A stretch of DNA of 64,000 nt. Origin: Plut-88900 sp963668115. GTDB lineage: Bacteria; Chloroflexota; Dehalococcoidia; Plut-88900. The notes beneath the pieces were generated by a model. That model ran no database searches. It saw only the letters and a list, made by a program, of their open reading frames with translations, and was not told the origin of the DNA. The stretch covers positions 806,001 through 870,000 of the forward strand of contig OY764147.1 of NCBI GenBank assembly GCA_963668115.1, read 5' to 3'. The position numbers were made by a program, and so were the translations under genes. This document shows positions 19,447-28,757 of the stretch, one piece after another. How positions within the stretch are numbered: the first letter of the stretch is position 1; the number at the start of each line of letters is the position of its first letter.

Positions 19447-20589
19447 CTAAGATTCAGTAAACCTGGGGATGATGTGTTCGGAGAAGAGGGAGAGGGAGTT
19501 CATTACTTGCTGGAAGGAGAGGCCGGGGAAGTTGAGGAAGAGGGCGATGTGTTTGCAGCCGGTTTGGGAGGCGATGCGTTCGATTTGCTCAGAGACAGAG
19601 TGTGGGGAGCCGACCATTATGAGGTCGTGCTTTAGCTGGAAGTCGAACCAGTCGGAATCGAAGTCGTCATCGTCCATCTCCTCTTCGGTGAGGGTGGCAA
19701 GCCGGGCCTTGTGGGGATTTACGGAAGACCATGTGGCGAGGCGGTTGGCACCCGGGCGGACAGCCTGGACTGCTTCTTCATAGGTCTCGGCGATGAAGGT
19801 GGGGCGCATGACGGCGACGCCCTCGCCGGTCGGGAGCTTGCAGCCGAGCCTTTCGGAGGCGGCCTGGTTGTGGGCGGCGAATGCCTCGTTAATTCTGCCC
19901 TTGGAAAGGGAGGCGCACATGGCGTTGTAGCCCTTTGACCCGGCATAGCCGAAGGACCCGGCGGACTCGGCCATGATGTAGACCGGGGGTCGGGGTTTCT
20001 GGTAGGGGCGGGGTGTTACGCCGAGGGCAATAAGTTCACCGTCTTCGGCGTGGTATTTGGGGTCTCGGACGAGCTTGTTGGTCTCGTACCAGCCGGGGGA
20101 AGGGTAGGTGAAGAACTGACCTTTGTAGGAAAAGGAGTCGTTCTCAAGGGCGGCGACGACGATATCGAGGATTTCGCGGAAGAGGGCGCGGTTGTGAGCA
20201 GGGTCGAGGCGGCGGTCGGCTTCCTTCGAGAACTGGATGGTTGAGCGGGTGTTGATACCGCGGCCGGCGCCGAAGTCGACACGGCCTTTAGTGAACTGGT
20301 CGAGGAGGGCGATATCCTCAGCGACTCGGATGGGGTTCCAGTCGGGGAGGATTGCACCACACTGGCCGACACGCATCCGGTCGCTCTCGGCGATGAGGTC
20401 GGCGCCGACGAGGATGGGGTCGGTCGGGGCCCGATACCAGCCGTCCCAGGCGAAGTGATGTTCGGCAAGCCAGAGGCCGGTGAAGCCACCCTGGTCCATG
20501 AGTCGGACTTCCTCGCGCATCTCCTGTACGAGGGTGTGCCAGGAGTAGTCTTCACCGACGTGATAGTAGGGTGTGCTATCGAAGCGCAT
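19447..20589 (-). CDS. LLM class flavin-dependent oxidoreductase, tandem paralogue 2
   Basis: 380 residues, MRFDSTPYYHVGEDYSW start. It shares WLAEHHFAWDGWYRAP, GQCGAILPDWNPIRVAEDIALLDQ, GRVDFGAGRGINTRSTIQF and DSDWFDFQLKHDLIMVGSPHSV with its neighbours. Its start lies 3 bases after the stop of paralogue 3, so the two are probably translationally coupled. The IS lies 16 bp past its stop codon. Flavin-dependent oxygenation is expected; the substrate is unknown. Differences lie mainly in the 120-260 region, which in luciferase-like enzymes lines the substrate pocket. Confidence 0.9.
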   Translation of the reverse strand: MRFDSTPYYHVGEDYSWHTLVQEMREEVRLMDQGGFTGLWLAEHHFAWDGWYRAPTDPILVGADLIAESDRMRVGQCGAILPDWNPIRVAEDIALLDQFTKGRVDFGAGRGINTRSTIQFSKEADRRLDPAHNRALFREILDIVVAALENDSFSYKGQFFTYPSPGWYETNKLVRDPKYHAEDGELIALGVTPRPYQKPRPPVYIMAESAGSFGYAGSKGYNAMCASLSKGRINEAFAAHNQAASERLGCKLPTGEGVAVMRPTFIAETYEEAVQAVRPGANRLATWSSVNPHKARLATLTEEEMDDDDFDSDWFDFQLKHDLIMVGSPHSVSEQIERIASQTGCKHIALFLNFPGLSFQQVMNSLSLFSEHIIPRFTES

Positions 20590-20592
20590 GGT

Positions 20593-21723
20593 CTAGTTGA
20601 ACCGGGGCATTACCTTGGTGGCGGCCAGTTCAAGGGAGTGCATTACCTGCTGGAAGGAGAGGAGCGGGATGTTGAGGAAGAAGGCGAGGTGGGGGCAGCC
20701 GGTCTCGGATTCCAGGCGTTCGATCTGCTCGGAGACGGTTTCGGGGGAGCCGACGAGGATGAGGTCGTGCTTGAGCTGGAAGTCGAACCAGTCCAGGTCA
20801 AGGTCTCCCTCTTCAAGTTCTTCTTCGCTGACCATGATCTTGCGGATCTTGTCGGGGTCAGTGGATATCCAGGAGGCGAGGAGGTTTGTGCCTTCTCGGG
20901 CGTCGGCGACGGCCTGCTCATGGGTGTCGGCGATGTAGGTGGGGCGCATGACGGCGAGGTTCTGGCCGTAGGGGATGTCCCGGCCCGCGGCTTCCGAGGC
21001 GGCGTTATTGTAAGCGCGCCAGGCGTCCTTGATGCGGCCGTGGGAGATGGAGAAGCACATGGCCCCGATGCCCATCTTTGCCGAATAGGCGTGGGATCCT
21101 GCTGATTCAACCATGTTGAAGACGGGGGGGTGGGGCTTCTGGAATGGCTTGGGGGTAACGCCGAGGGCTTTCAACTCGCCGTCATCTCTGTGGAACCGGG
21201 AGTCGAGGCCCAGGGGGTTGGTCTCTTTCCAGCCGGGGGCGGGATAAGTAAAGTATTCACCTTCGTAAGTGAGGGCATCATCTCTCCAGGCGCTTAGGAT
21301 GACTTCAAGGGTCTCGCTGAAAAGGGCGCGGTGCTCTTCGTTGCGGCGGTCTGCTTCCTCACGGAACTGGATAGTTGCACGGTTGTTGATACCGCGGGCG
21401 ACTCCGAAGTCGACGCGTCCCCTGGTTAGCTGGTCGAGGAGGGCAATATCCTCGGCGACGCGAATGGGGTTCCAGTCGGGGAGGATAGTCCCGCACTGAC
21501 CGACGCGGAGCCGGTCGCTTTCACCTATGAGGTCAGTGCCAAGGAGGATGGGGTTGGGGGAGGCTCGGTACCAGCCGTCCCAGTGGAAGTGGTGCTCGGC
21601 GAGCCAGATGCCAGTGAATCCGCCCTGGTCCATGAGGCGGACCTCTTCGCGCATCTCATCGACGAGAGTCTCCCAGTCGTAGTCCTCGCCGACGTGATAG
21701 TAGGGGGTCGAGTCAAAGCGCAT
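20593..21723 (-). CDS. LLM class flavin-dependent oxidoreductase, tandem paralogue 3
   Basis: 376 residues from the ATG at 21723. An upstream in-frame ATG at 21750 would add nine residues, but GGGAG sits eight bases before 21723 and all paralogues start MRFD. Conserved: WLAEHHFHWDGWYRASPNP, GQCGTILPDWNPIRVAEDIALLDQ, RVDFGVARGINNRATIQFREEADRR split by short loops, and LDWFDFQLKHDLILVGSPETV. It is most like paralogue 2 (both have PYYHVGEDY and near-identical flavin-binding segments), which suggests a recent duplication. Confidence 0.9.
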   Translation of the reverse strand: MRFDSTPYYHVGEDYDWETLVDEMREEVRLMDQGGFTGIWLAEHHFHWDGWYRASPNPILLGTDLIGESDRLRVGQCGTILPDWNPIRVAEDIALLDQLTRGRVDFGVARGINNRATIQFREEADRRNEEHRALFSETLEVILSAWRDDALTYEGEYFTYPAPGWKETNPLGLDSRFHRDDGELKALGVTPKPFQKPHPPVFNMVESAGSHAYSAKMGIGAMCFSISHGRIKDAWRAYNNAASEAAGRDIPYGQNLAVMRPTYIADTHEQAVADAREGTNLLASWISTDPDKIRKIMVSEEELEEGDLDLDWFDFQLKHDLILVGSPETVSEQIERLESETGCPHLAFFLNIPLLSFQQVMHSLELAATKVMPRFN

Positions 21724-21799
21724 TACTGGTCTCCCGGGTCCGGTGTCCAATGCGAGAACAGAAGAGAGGGCCGCCGGAAGGATTATATACCATGCAAGG

Positions 21800-22933
21800 C
21801 TACAGGAATCGGGGCATGACCTTTTCGGCGAAGAGGGAAAGGCTCTTCATGGTCTTTTCGAAGGTTAAACCGGGGAAGTTGAGGAAGAGGGTCATGTGGT
21901 TGCAATTGACGGATTCTCGAAGGCGTTGGACGTCTTCGGCTACGGTGTCGGGGGTGCCGATGCAGACGAGGCCGTGCTTCCGCTGGAAGTCGAGCCAGGG
22001 GAGATCAAAGTCGCCGGGGTCAAGTTCGTCTTCGGTGGCCATAGCTGAGTAGGCTTTTACGGGGTTGTGGGAGTACCACTTGCCCAGCTGTTTGGAGCCC
22101 CAACTCACGTCTTCGATGGCCTGTTCGTAGGTGTCCGCGACGTATGTCGGCCTCACGACACATAGTTTTTCGCCGAAAGCGACATCGCGGTGTTGGGCCT
22201 GAGACATGGCCTCCCGGTGGGCGGCCCAGGCTTCCTTAATCTTCCCGATGGAAATGGACTGGCAGAAGACGCCGAGGCCTCGGCTTCCTGCGAACCGGTG
22301 TGAGTCGAGGGAGTCGGCCATCTGCCAGATGGGCGGATGGGGCTTCTGGAAGGGCTTGGGGAACACGCCCATGGCCTTCAACTCGCCGCCGGGGGCGTGG
22401 TAGTCGGGATCGTAGACCATGGGGTTGGACTCGACCCAGCCGGGGACGGGGAATTTGTAGAACCGGCCCTCGTGCTGGAAGGCCTCCCGGGTCCAAGCAC
22501 CCATGATAACGTCCAGGGACTCGGAGAAGAGCTGGTAGTTTGTGCCCTGGTCCCGGCGGTCGGCGTTTGGGTTGAACTGGATGGAGGCACGGGTGTCGAT
22601 GCCCCGGGCGATGCCGAAGTCGACGCGGCCCTTGGTGAAGTGGTCCATGAGGGCGACGTCTTCGGCGACGCGGAGGGGGTGCCAGTCGGGGAGGACGACG
22701 CCGCATTGACCGAACCTGAGCCGGTCGCTGAAGCGGGAGAGCCGGGTGCCGAGGAGGATGGGGTTGGGGGCGGAGTTGTACCAGCCGTCCCATGCGAAGT
22801 GGTGCTCGGCGAGCCAGAAGGTGGTGAAGCCGGCCTGGTCGGCGAACTTGACCTGGGTCTCGGCTTCGTCGACGAGCTTTTCCCAGGAGTAGGGTTCGCC
22901 TACGTGGGTGTAGAGGGTGACGTCAAAGCGCAT
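21800..22933 (-). CDS. LLM class flavin-dependent oxidoreductase, tandem paralogue 4
   Basis: 377 residues, MRFDVTLYTHVGEPYSW. It carries WLAEHHFAWDGWYNSAPNP, GQCGVVLPDWHPLRVAEDVALMDH and GRVDFGIARGIDTRASIQF, but ends the flavin region with LPWLDFQRKHGLVCIGTPDTV where the others have WFDFQLKHDL. It is therefore the most divergent of the four. AGAGGA precedes the ATG. It is first of the four in transcription order, 76 bp upstream of paralogue 3, and follows the LLM/F420-type gene. Confidence 0.9.
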   Translation of the reverse strand: MRFDVTLYTHVGEPYSWEKLVDEAETQVKFADQAGFTTFWLAEHHFAWDGWYNSAPNPILLGTRLSRFSDRLRFGQCGVVLPDWHPLRVAEDVALMDHFTKGRVDFGIARGIDTRASIQFNPNADRRDQGTNYQLFSESLDVIMGAWTREAFQHEGRFYKFPVPGWVESNPMVYDPDYHAPGGELKAMGVFPKPFQKPHPPIWQMADSLDSHRFAGSRGLGVFCQSISIGKIKEAWAAHREAMSQAQHRDVAFGEKLCVVRPTYVADTYEQAIEDVSWGSKQLGKWYSHNPVKAYSAMATEDELDPGDFDLPWLDFQRKHGLVCIGTPDTVAEDVQRLRESVNCNHMTLFLNFPGLTFEKTMKSLSLFAEKVMPRFL

Positions 22934-23011
22934 TGGGATGTGTGGTCCTCTTTTCTGTTAGGAACGGCAGTTTGGGTCCAATACGGGGTTGCTGCCGAGA
23001 CTATGCAGCTC

Positions 23012-23890
23012 CTATGAGAGCTTATCTGTAATCTCCTTGTATTCGCGGAAGGCGTCCAGGTGGTTGGGGACGGTGTCGAGGCCGCAGTTCATGGTGTCGA
23101 GGTAGAACTTGTTGCCGCCGATTTCGTGCCAGGCGGTTACATAATCGGCGATTTGATTCATGGGCATGTCGTCGAGGTTGATCTGGACGGCTATCTCGAT
23201 GTCGCTCGGGTCCCGACCCGCTTCCAGGGCAGCGTTGCGGATGACTTCCAGTTTCTTCTTTGCGTTGCCGGGGTGGTCGGTGGTCGGGAACCAGCCGTCG
23301 CCTAGCCGGCCTGCTCTCTGGAGGACGGGGTAGGCGTCGCCGCCGATCCAGAGGGGGATGGGCTGCTGGACGGGGAAGGGCTTGAGTCCCGCCTGGCGGA
23401 TGGTGTGCCAGCGGCCCTGGTAGTTGACTACTTTCTTGGTCCAGAGGGCACGCATGACGTCGATCTGCTCTTCGATTCGCTTGCCGCGGTTGTGGAAGTC
23501 CTCGCCGAGGGCCTCGAACTCCACGGGGTTCCATCCGACGGCAATGCCGAGGACGAGGCGACCGTTGCTGAGGTTATCGACCTCCGCGGCCTGTTTGGCG
23601 ATGAGGGTGGTCTGTCGCTGGGGCAGGATAACTATACCGGTTATGAGCTTGATGCGCTGGGTGATGGCGGCGGCGTAGCCGAGGAGGACCATGATCTCGT
23701 GGAAGTTGTCGTCGATGTCATAGAAAAAGTCAACGCCGCTGTTCTTGTAGAAGTCGGTGTTGGCGCCCAGGACGTGGTCATAAACTACCAACCCCTCGAA
23801 ACCCATCTGCTCGCTGGCCTGTATGAGCTCTTTGGCGGGCCCGGGCTCCGACCCTATCTCTGTCTGGGGGAATACAACGCCGAAATCCAT
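23012..23890 (-). CDS. LLM class oxidoreductase, probably F420- or FMN-dependent
   Basis: 292 residues. It opens MDFGVVFPQTEIGSEPG and has the LLM pattern GLVVYDHVLG, RIKLITGIVILPQRQTTLIAKQ split by loops, NGRLVLGIAVGWNPVEFEALG, FPVQQPIPLWIGG and RAGRLGDGWFP. This is the short F420-type LLM layout rather than that of the MRFD paralogues. AGGAGG six bases before the ATG fixes the start. It lies 9 bp downstream of the methyltransferase stop, so the two are likely one transcript. Cofactor (F420 or FMN) cannot be decided from sequence alone. Confidence 0.87.
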   Translation of the reverse strand: MDFGVVFPQTEIGSEPGPAKELIQASEQMGFEGLVVYDHVLGANTDFYKNSGVDFFYDIDDNFHEIMVLLGYAAAITQRIKLITGIVILPQRQTTLIAKQAAEVDNLSNGRLVLGIAVGWNPVEFEALGEDFHNRGKRIEEQIDVMRALWTKKVVNYQGRWHTIRQAGLKPFPVQQPIPLWIGGDAYPVLQRAGRLGDGWFPTTDHPGNAKKKLEVIRNAALEAGRDPSDIEIAVQINLDDMPMNQIADYVTAWHEIGGNKFYLDTMNCGLDTVPNHLDAFREYKEITDKLS

Positions 23891-23899
23891 GGCGGCCTC

Positions 23900-24961
23900 C
23901 TATCTCTTCCTTCCGGTCAGTATATATCGGGTGGGGAGGGGGTGTTGGGGTTCCTTAACGTCGGCGAACCCGGCGTCGTTCATCAGGCGGCGAAGTTCAC
24001 CCTGGGTGATCATGCCACAGCCTACGAGGGCCTCGTGGAGCTGGACGCCGGCCATCATCTGGTAGGCAGGATTGCCGCGGTAGTCCCGTGGGGAGTCGGG
24101 ATATGGAAGCTCGGAGACGATGATGGCGCCGTTAGGACGGAGGGCCTTGTTGGCTCGGGACAATACGTTAGCGTAGGAGTCGGGGCCGCCGACTTCGTGG
24201 AGGGTGACGTTCATGGTGAGGAGGTCGAAGGCAGAGTCGTAGTCCATGGCGTTGGCGTCGGCTTCCATTACCCGGGCGCGTTCGCCTAGACCGGAGTCGT
24301 CAAGGGCCTGGAGGGCAAGGGCTGTGCTGGGCGCGTCGTACTCGATGCCGAAGACACGGGCGTTGGGGAAACGCCTGGCGTAGTGGACGACGCCGTATCC
24401 GGCGCCGGCGCCTATATCCAGGATGTCCAAGCTCGACATAATGACATCATTGGATAGGACCTGGGGGAGGATGGAGTCGGTGATGACAGCGTAGTCGGGC
24501 TTGGTCATGTTCTTGAGGGCTTCGAGGAGCCAGGGGTCGTGTTCACTCCGAGGCCAGGTGCCGCCGGTGGGCAGGTATTTAGGGAAGGCGTGGAGGTCCT
24601 GGTGGAGGGCGGCGTTGAACTGGATGCGACCGCCGAGGAAGAGGGGGTCGGTGGGGTCAAGGAGGACGGACTGCATGTGAGATGCGAAGCGGTAGCCGGA
24701 GGTCTCGTCCCAGTCCAGCATTTCATAGGCGTAGGCTGCGCGGCACCAGATGGCAACGTAGCGAGGATGGTAACCGAGAGCTTCAGCGAGGGAGTCCTCT
24801 GTCGTACCCTCGGGTCCGGCGCGGGAGACGGCTTCGAAGAGGCCGGACTTGAGGCCGATGTCGGCGATCCAGGTTGCCTGGTAGCCAAGGATGTAGTCGA
24901 CTAGCTTGCGCCAGGCGGCTTGCTTGCCATCCTGTTGGGTTGTGGCTCGTTCGGGGGTCAA
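23900..24961 (-). CDS. Class I SAM-dependent methyltransferase with N-terminal winged-helix region
   Basis: About 353 residues if it starts at the TTG at 24961; an in-frame ATG at 25042 would extend it into the divergent gene. The N-terminal half (KQAAWRKLVDYILGYQ onward, LAEALGYHPRYVAIWCRAAY) looks like the helical dimerisation/winged-helix part of O-methyltransferase-like enzymes. SAM motif I is LDILDIGAGAGYG, and post motifs FGIEYDAP and LLTMNVTLHEVGG follow. Substrate unknown. It is divergent from the hydantoinase gene and first in the leftward monooxygenase run. The start is uncertain, as no good Shine-Dalgarno is seen at either candidate. Confidence 0.8.
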   Translation of the reverse strand: MTPERATTQQDGKQAAWRKLVDYILGYQATWIADIGLKSGLFEAVSRAGPEGTTEDSLAEALGYHPRYVAIWCRAAYAYEMLDWDETSGYRFASHMQSVLLDPTDPLFLGGRIQFNAALHQDLHAFPKYLPTGGTWPRSEHDPWLLEALKNMTKPDYAVITDSILPQVLSNDVIMSSLDILDIGAGAGYGVVHYARRFPNARVFGIEYDAPSTALALQALDDSGLGERARVMEADANAMDYDSAFDLLTMNVTLHEVGGPDSYANVLSRANKALRPNGAIIVSELPYPDSPRDYRGNPAYQMMAGVQLHEALVGCGMITQGELRRLMNDAGFADVKEPQHPLPTRYILTGRKR

Positions 24962-25034
24962 GGGTACGTTCGTCGATTGAAGAATGGGGCCGGTCGGGTA
25001 ATAATACCCCGAAATCCAGCACGCCGGACAAGGT

Positions 25035-28000
25035 ATGAGCATGTTCAAAATCGGGATAGACGTAGGCGGGACGTTCACGGACCTGGTGGTCACGAGGTCG
25101 AGGGAAGGGCCCCGGCTGTACAAGACACCGTCAACTCCGCAGGATCCTTCGGAAGGGGTGCTGAACGGGCTTCGGGACGTGGCGGAAGACTATGGGCTGG
25201 GGCTGTCGGAGCTGCTGTCCGATACATCGATGGTCATACACGGGACGACGGTGGCCACAAACACGCTGGTGGAGCGGAAGGGAGCGGGAGTCGGGCTGGT
25301 AACTACGGAGGGGTTCCGGGACCTGTTGGAGATGCGAGAAGGGATGAAGGAGGACCGGTACAACCTTCGGATGAAGCAGATGGAAGCCCTGGTGCCTCGT
25401 TATCTGCGTGTCGGGGTGCCGGAGCGGACCCGGGCGGACGGTTCGATAAAGCAGGAATTGGACGAGGATGCAGTGACTGAGACGGTGAAGGAGATGCTTG
25501 CGGAGGGGGTTGAGTCGCTGGCGGTGTGCTTCCTGTTCTCGTACCTGAACCCGGAGCACGAGCGTCGGGTGGGGGAGATTATCGAGAGTCTGGTGCCGGG
25601 TATGTATACATCGCTCTCGCACGAAATCCTGCCGCAGATCAAGGAGTTCGACCGGCTGAGCACGACGGTGGTGAACTCGTATGTCGGGCCGGTGTTCGGG
25701 AGGTATTTAACGCGGCTGAAGGAGCGCCTGGCAGCGTTCAGCGACGAAAACGACATCCTGATAATGCAGTCAAATGGAGGTGTGACTCCGATAGACGATT
25801 CGAAGAACCAGGCGGTGAAGGCGATCCTGTCGGGGCCGGCGGGCGGGGTGGCGGGGGCGCAGAGTTTCGGGGAGCTGGTGGGTGAGAACAATCTGATCGG
25901 GTTCGACATGGGGGGTACGAGCACGGACATTTCGCTAATTGAGGACGGCGTTCCTCATGTGACGACGGAGCAGTTCGAGGCGGGTTGGAAGATTGCGGTG
26001 CCGATGATAGATATCCACACGCTCGGGGCGGGGGGCGGGAGCATCGCGCGGATAGATCCGGGAGGAATACTAAGGGTCGGGCCGGAAAGTGCGGGGGCGG
26101 AACCGGGGCCCGCGTGTTACGGCAAGGGGGGTGACAAGCCGACGGTGGCGGACTCCAACCTGATTCTAGGGTTTCTTTCGGAAACGAATTTCCTAGGAGG
26201 TCGGGAGTCTTTGGACTGGGGCAAGGCGGAGGAGGCCATCAGCAAGGACCTCAGCGCGCTTGGATTGTCGACGGTGGAAGCGGCGTACGGCGTGCACCAA
26301 GTGGTGTCGACGAACATGGCGGAGGGGATACGTTTGCTGGCGGCGAGGCGCGGAGTCGATCCACGGGACTTCTCCCTGGTGGCGTTTGGGGGCTCGGCGG
26401 GGCTACACGTGAGCGAGATAGCCCGGCAGTTGCACATTGAGAAAGTGTACGTGCCCTCAACAGCGCCGGTACTTTCGGCTTACGGGATGCTGTCCACGGA
26501 CCTGCGTTACGACTTCTCGCTGTCGCACCCGGTGAGCCTGGACAGCATAGACCTGACAAAGGTGAGACGGTTGGCAGGCGAGATGGAGGAAAAGGGTAGA
26601 GTCAAACTGCGGGAGCAGGGATTGAAGGATGAGGGGATACGGGTGTCGGTGTCGGCGGACATGCGGTATCTGGACCAGATCTTCGAGGTAAACGTGCCGG
26701 TGCCCAACCTGTCGCAGGAGGACTCGGTGGTGCTGGAGCAGTGGTCAGCGAACCTGCACCGGCGGTACCAGGAGCTTTATTCGTATCAGCAGTCGGACCA
26801 GGAGATCAGGCTGGTTACGCTTCGGGCGTCGGTGTTCGGGGCATTGCCGTCGGTAAACCTGCCCAAGCCGGAGGCCGGGGGGAAGGTTGTGGATGCGTTG
26901 AAGGGCCAGCGTAGGGTCTACATAGGGGGGTGGACAGAGGTGCCGGTATACGACATGGAAAAGCTGCCGGCGGAGTGGGAGATGGAGGGGCCGACAATAG
27001 TAGAGTCTGATTTCACGACTATTTTAGTGCAGGCCGGGGACAGGGCATCGGCGGACGGGTACGGCGGAATACGGATGCAGGTGGCGATAGAGGATGAGGC
27101 GGAGGAGAAGGGACAGGGGGGCAAGCCGGACCCGATCACTGTAGCAGTGGTGGAGAGCCGACTGAACACGATTGCGCTGGAGATGGCGGAGGTGATGATA
27201 CGGACGTCGATGTCGCAAATTCTGAATTCGAGTCGGGACTTTTCGACGGCGATAATCGATGCGGAGTGCCAGTTGGTGGCGCAGGGCGAAGGGATCCCGG
27301 TGCACATAAGCGCGTTGCCGCTGGCAGGGAAGGCAGTGAAGGAGTATTTCGAGGAGCGGATTTACGAAGGGGACATGTTCGCGCTAAACGACCCGTACTT
27401 CGGAGGGAGTCATATCCCAGATATCACGGTGATATTGCCGATCTTCTACGAGGGCAAATTGCAGTTCTTTGCAGTGAACCGGGCTCACCACAGCGACGTG
27501 GGAGGAGCGACGCACGGCGGGTACAACCCCTCGGCGAGCGAGATCTACCAGGAGGGGATCAGGATTCCGCCGCTGAAGCTGGTAGAGAAGGGGGTGCCCA
27601 GGGACGACGTGCTACAGATGTTGTCGGCGAACGTGAGGCACCCGGAGAACTTTCTCGGGGACTTTCAGGCGCAGTTCGGGTCGGTGAGGATTGCGGCGCG
27701 TCGCATCACGAACATGCTGGACAGATACGGGGCCGAAGGGTTGAAGGCGGCTGTGGACGAAATCCTGCACGGGACGGAGGTGCAGGTGAGAGCGATGATC
27801 TCCTCGTGGCCCGACGGCGTGTACAAGGGCGAGTCGTTCATTGACGACGATGGATTTGATGCCAAGATGGTACCTATCCGGGCCACGGTGACGATAGACG
27901 GGGACAGGATGACCATCGACCTGAGCGAGTCGAGTAAGCAGGTCACGGGATTCATCAACAGCGCATATGCGAATACCAGGTCGTTGTCCCACGTATCGCT

Positions 28001-28757
28001 GATGTACATGGCGCCTTTTGACGTGGCGAGAAACGAAGGCTCGATGAGGCCAATCACGGTAGTCGCGCCCAAAGGGCTAATCGTAAACCCGAACCCGCCC
28101 GCGCCCGTGACCATGAGCACCAACCACTGCGGCGAGGAGATCGTGGAGGCGGTGTTCAGTGCGATGGTGCAGGCGGTGCCCGAGGCGGTGACTGCCGGCT
28201 TTTCCAGACGGCTGAGGTATGCGATAACAGGCGAAGACCCGAGCAACGGGCGGAGGTTTATCTGGCACTTCTTCCTCGGGAGAGGGGGAGGAGGAGCATC
28301 TAGCGGGTTTGATGGGTGGTCAAACGTGGGAGAGATCAACGTGGCCGGGGGAATCCGGAGCCCAAGCGTGGAGGTCACTGAGGAGCGTTTCCCCTTCTTC
28401 ATACCGCGCTACGAACTGCTGCCGGACTCGGGCGGGGATGGGCGGTGGCGGGGAGGGCTCGGGAGCGTGGTGGAGCTGGTGTATGAGGGGTCGCCCGGTG
28501 CCCGGTTGAACACGGCGGGAGACGGGATAGTGAATGCGCCGTTCGGGCTCCTTGGGGGGAGTCCGGGTTGGGCCCACAGGTACAGCATCCTCTCCAACGG
28601 AAGCGAACGCGTATTACACTCTAAAGAGACGGGCGTGCCGGTGAAGCCGGGGGACACCATTCTCTGCTACGCGGCAGGGGGCGGGGGATACGGCGATCCG
28701 ACGCAACGAGACGAAGAAATGAGGGAACAGGACCTCAGGAATGGCTACTGTACATAA
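25035..28757 (+). CDS. Hydantoinase/oxoprolinase fusion (HyuA-HyuB in one chain)
   Basis: 1240 residues. The HyuA-like half (about 1-690) starts KIGIDVGGTFTDLVV, the actin-fold phosphate loop, and has MVIHGTTVATNTLVER, DMGGTSTDISLI and GAGGGSIARID. The HyuB-like half (about 698-1225) starts DPITVAVVESRLNTIA and has NDPYFGGSHIPDI and NRAHHSDVGG. Fusion and length match 5-oxoprolinase-type enzymes, which use ATP to open a lactam or hydantoin ring; many bacteria encode the halves separately. The exact substrate cannot be told. AAGGT before the start also suits the second ATG at 25041. It overlaps the FAD monooxygenase start by 17 bp, so the two are co-translated. Confidence 0.9.
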   Translation: MSMFKIGIDVGGTFTDLVVTRSREGPRLYKTPSTPQDPSEGVLNGLRDVAEDYGLGLSELLSDTSMVIHGTTVATNTLVERKGAGVGLVTTEGFRDLLEMREGMKEDRYNLRMKQMEALVPRYLRVGVPERTRADGSIKQELDEDAVTETVKEMLAEGVESLAVCFLFSYLNPEHERRVGEIIESLVPGMYTSLSHEILPQIKEFDRLSTTVVNSYVGPVFGRYLTRLKERLAAFSDENDILIMQSNGGVTPIDDSKNQAVKAILSGPAGGVAGAQSFGELVGENNLIGFDMGGTSTDISLIEDGVPHVTTEQFEAGWKIAVPMIDIHTLGAGGGSIARIDPGGILRVGPESAGAEPGPACYGKGGDKPTVADSNLILGFLSETNFLGGRESLDWGKAEEAISKDLSALGLSTVEAAYGVHQVVSTNMAEGIRLLAARRGVDPRDFSLVAFGGSAGLHVSEIARQLHIEKVYVPSTAPVLSAYGMLSTDLRYDFSLSHPVSLDSIDLTKVRRLAGEMEEKGRVKLREQGLKDEGIRVSVSADMRYLDQIFEVNVPVPNLSQEDSVVLEQWSANLHRRYQELYSYQQSDQEIRLVTLRASVFGALPSVNLPKPEAGGKVVDALKGQRRVYIGGWTEVPVYDMEKLPAEWEMEGPTIVESDFTTILVQAGDRASADGYGGIRMQVAIEDEAEEKGQGGKPDPITVAVVESRLNTIALEMAEVMIRTSMSQILNSSRDFSTAIIDAECQLVAQGEGIPVHISALPLAGKAVKEYFEERIYEGDMFALNDPYFGGSHIPDITVILPIFYEGKLQFFAVNRAHHSDVGGATHGGYNPSASEIYQEGIRIPPLKLVEKGVPRDDVLQMLSANVRHPENFLGDFQAQFGSVRIAARRITNMLDRYGAEGLKAAVDEILHGTEVQVRAMISSWPDGVYKGESFIDDDGFDAKMVPIRATVTIDGDRMTIDLSESSKQVTGFINSAYANTRSLSHVSLMYMAPFDVARNEGSMRPITVVAPKGLIVNPNPPAPVTMSTNHCGEEIVEAVFSAMVQAVPEAVTAGFSRRLRYAITGEDPSNGRRFIWHFFLGRGGGGASSGFDGWSNVGEINVAGGIRSPSVEVTEERFPFFIPRYELLPDSGGDGRWRGGLGSVVELVYEGSPGARLNTAGDGIVNAPFGLLGGSPGWAHRYSILSNGSERVLHSKETGVPVKPGDTILCYAAGGGGYGDPTQRDEEMREQDLRNGYCT

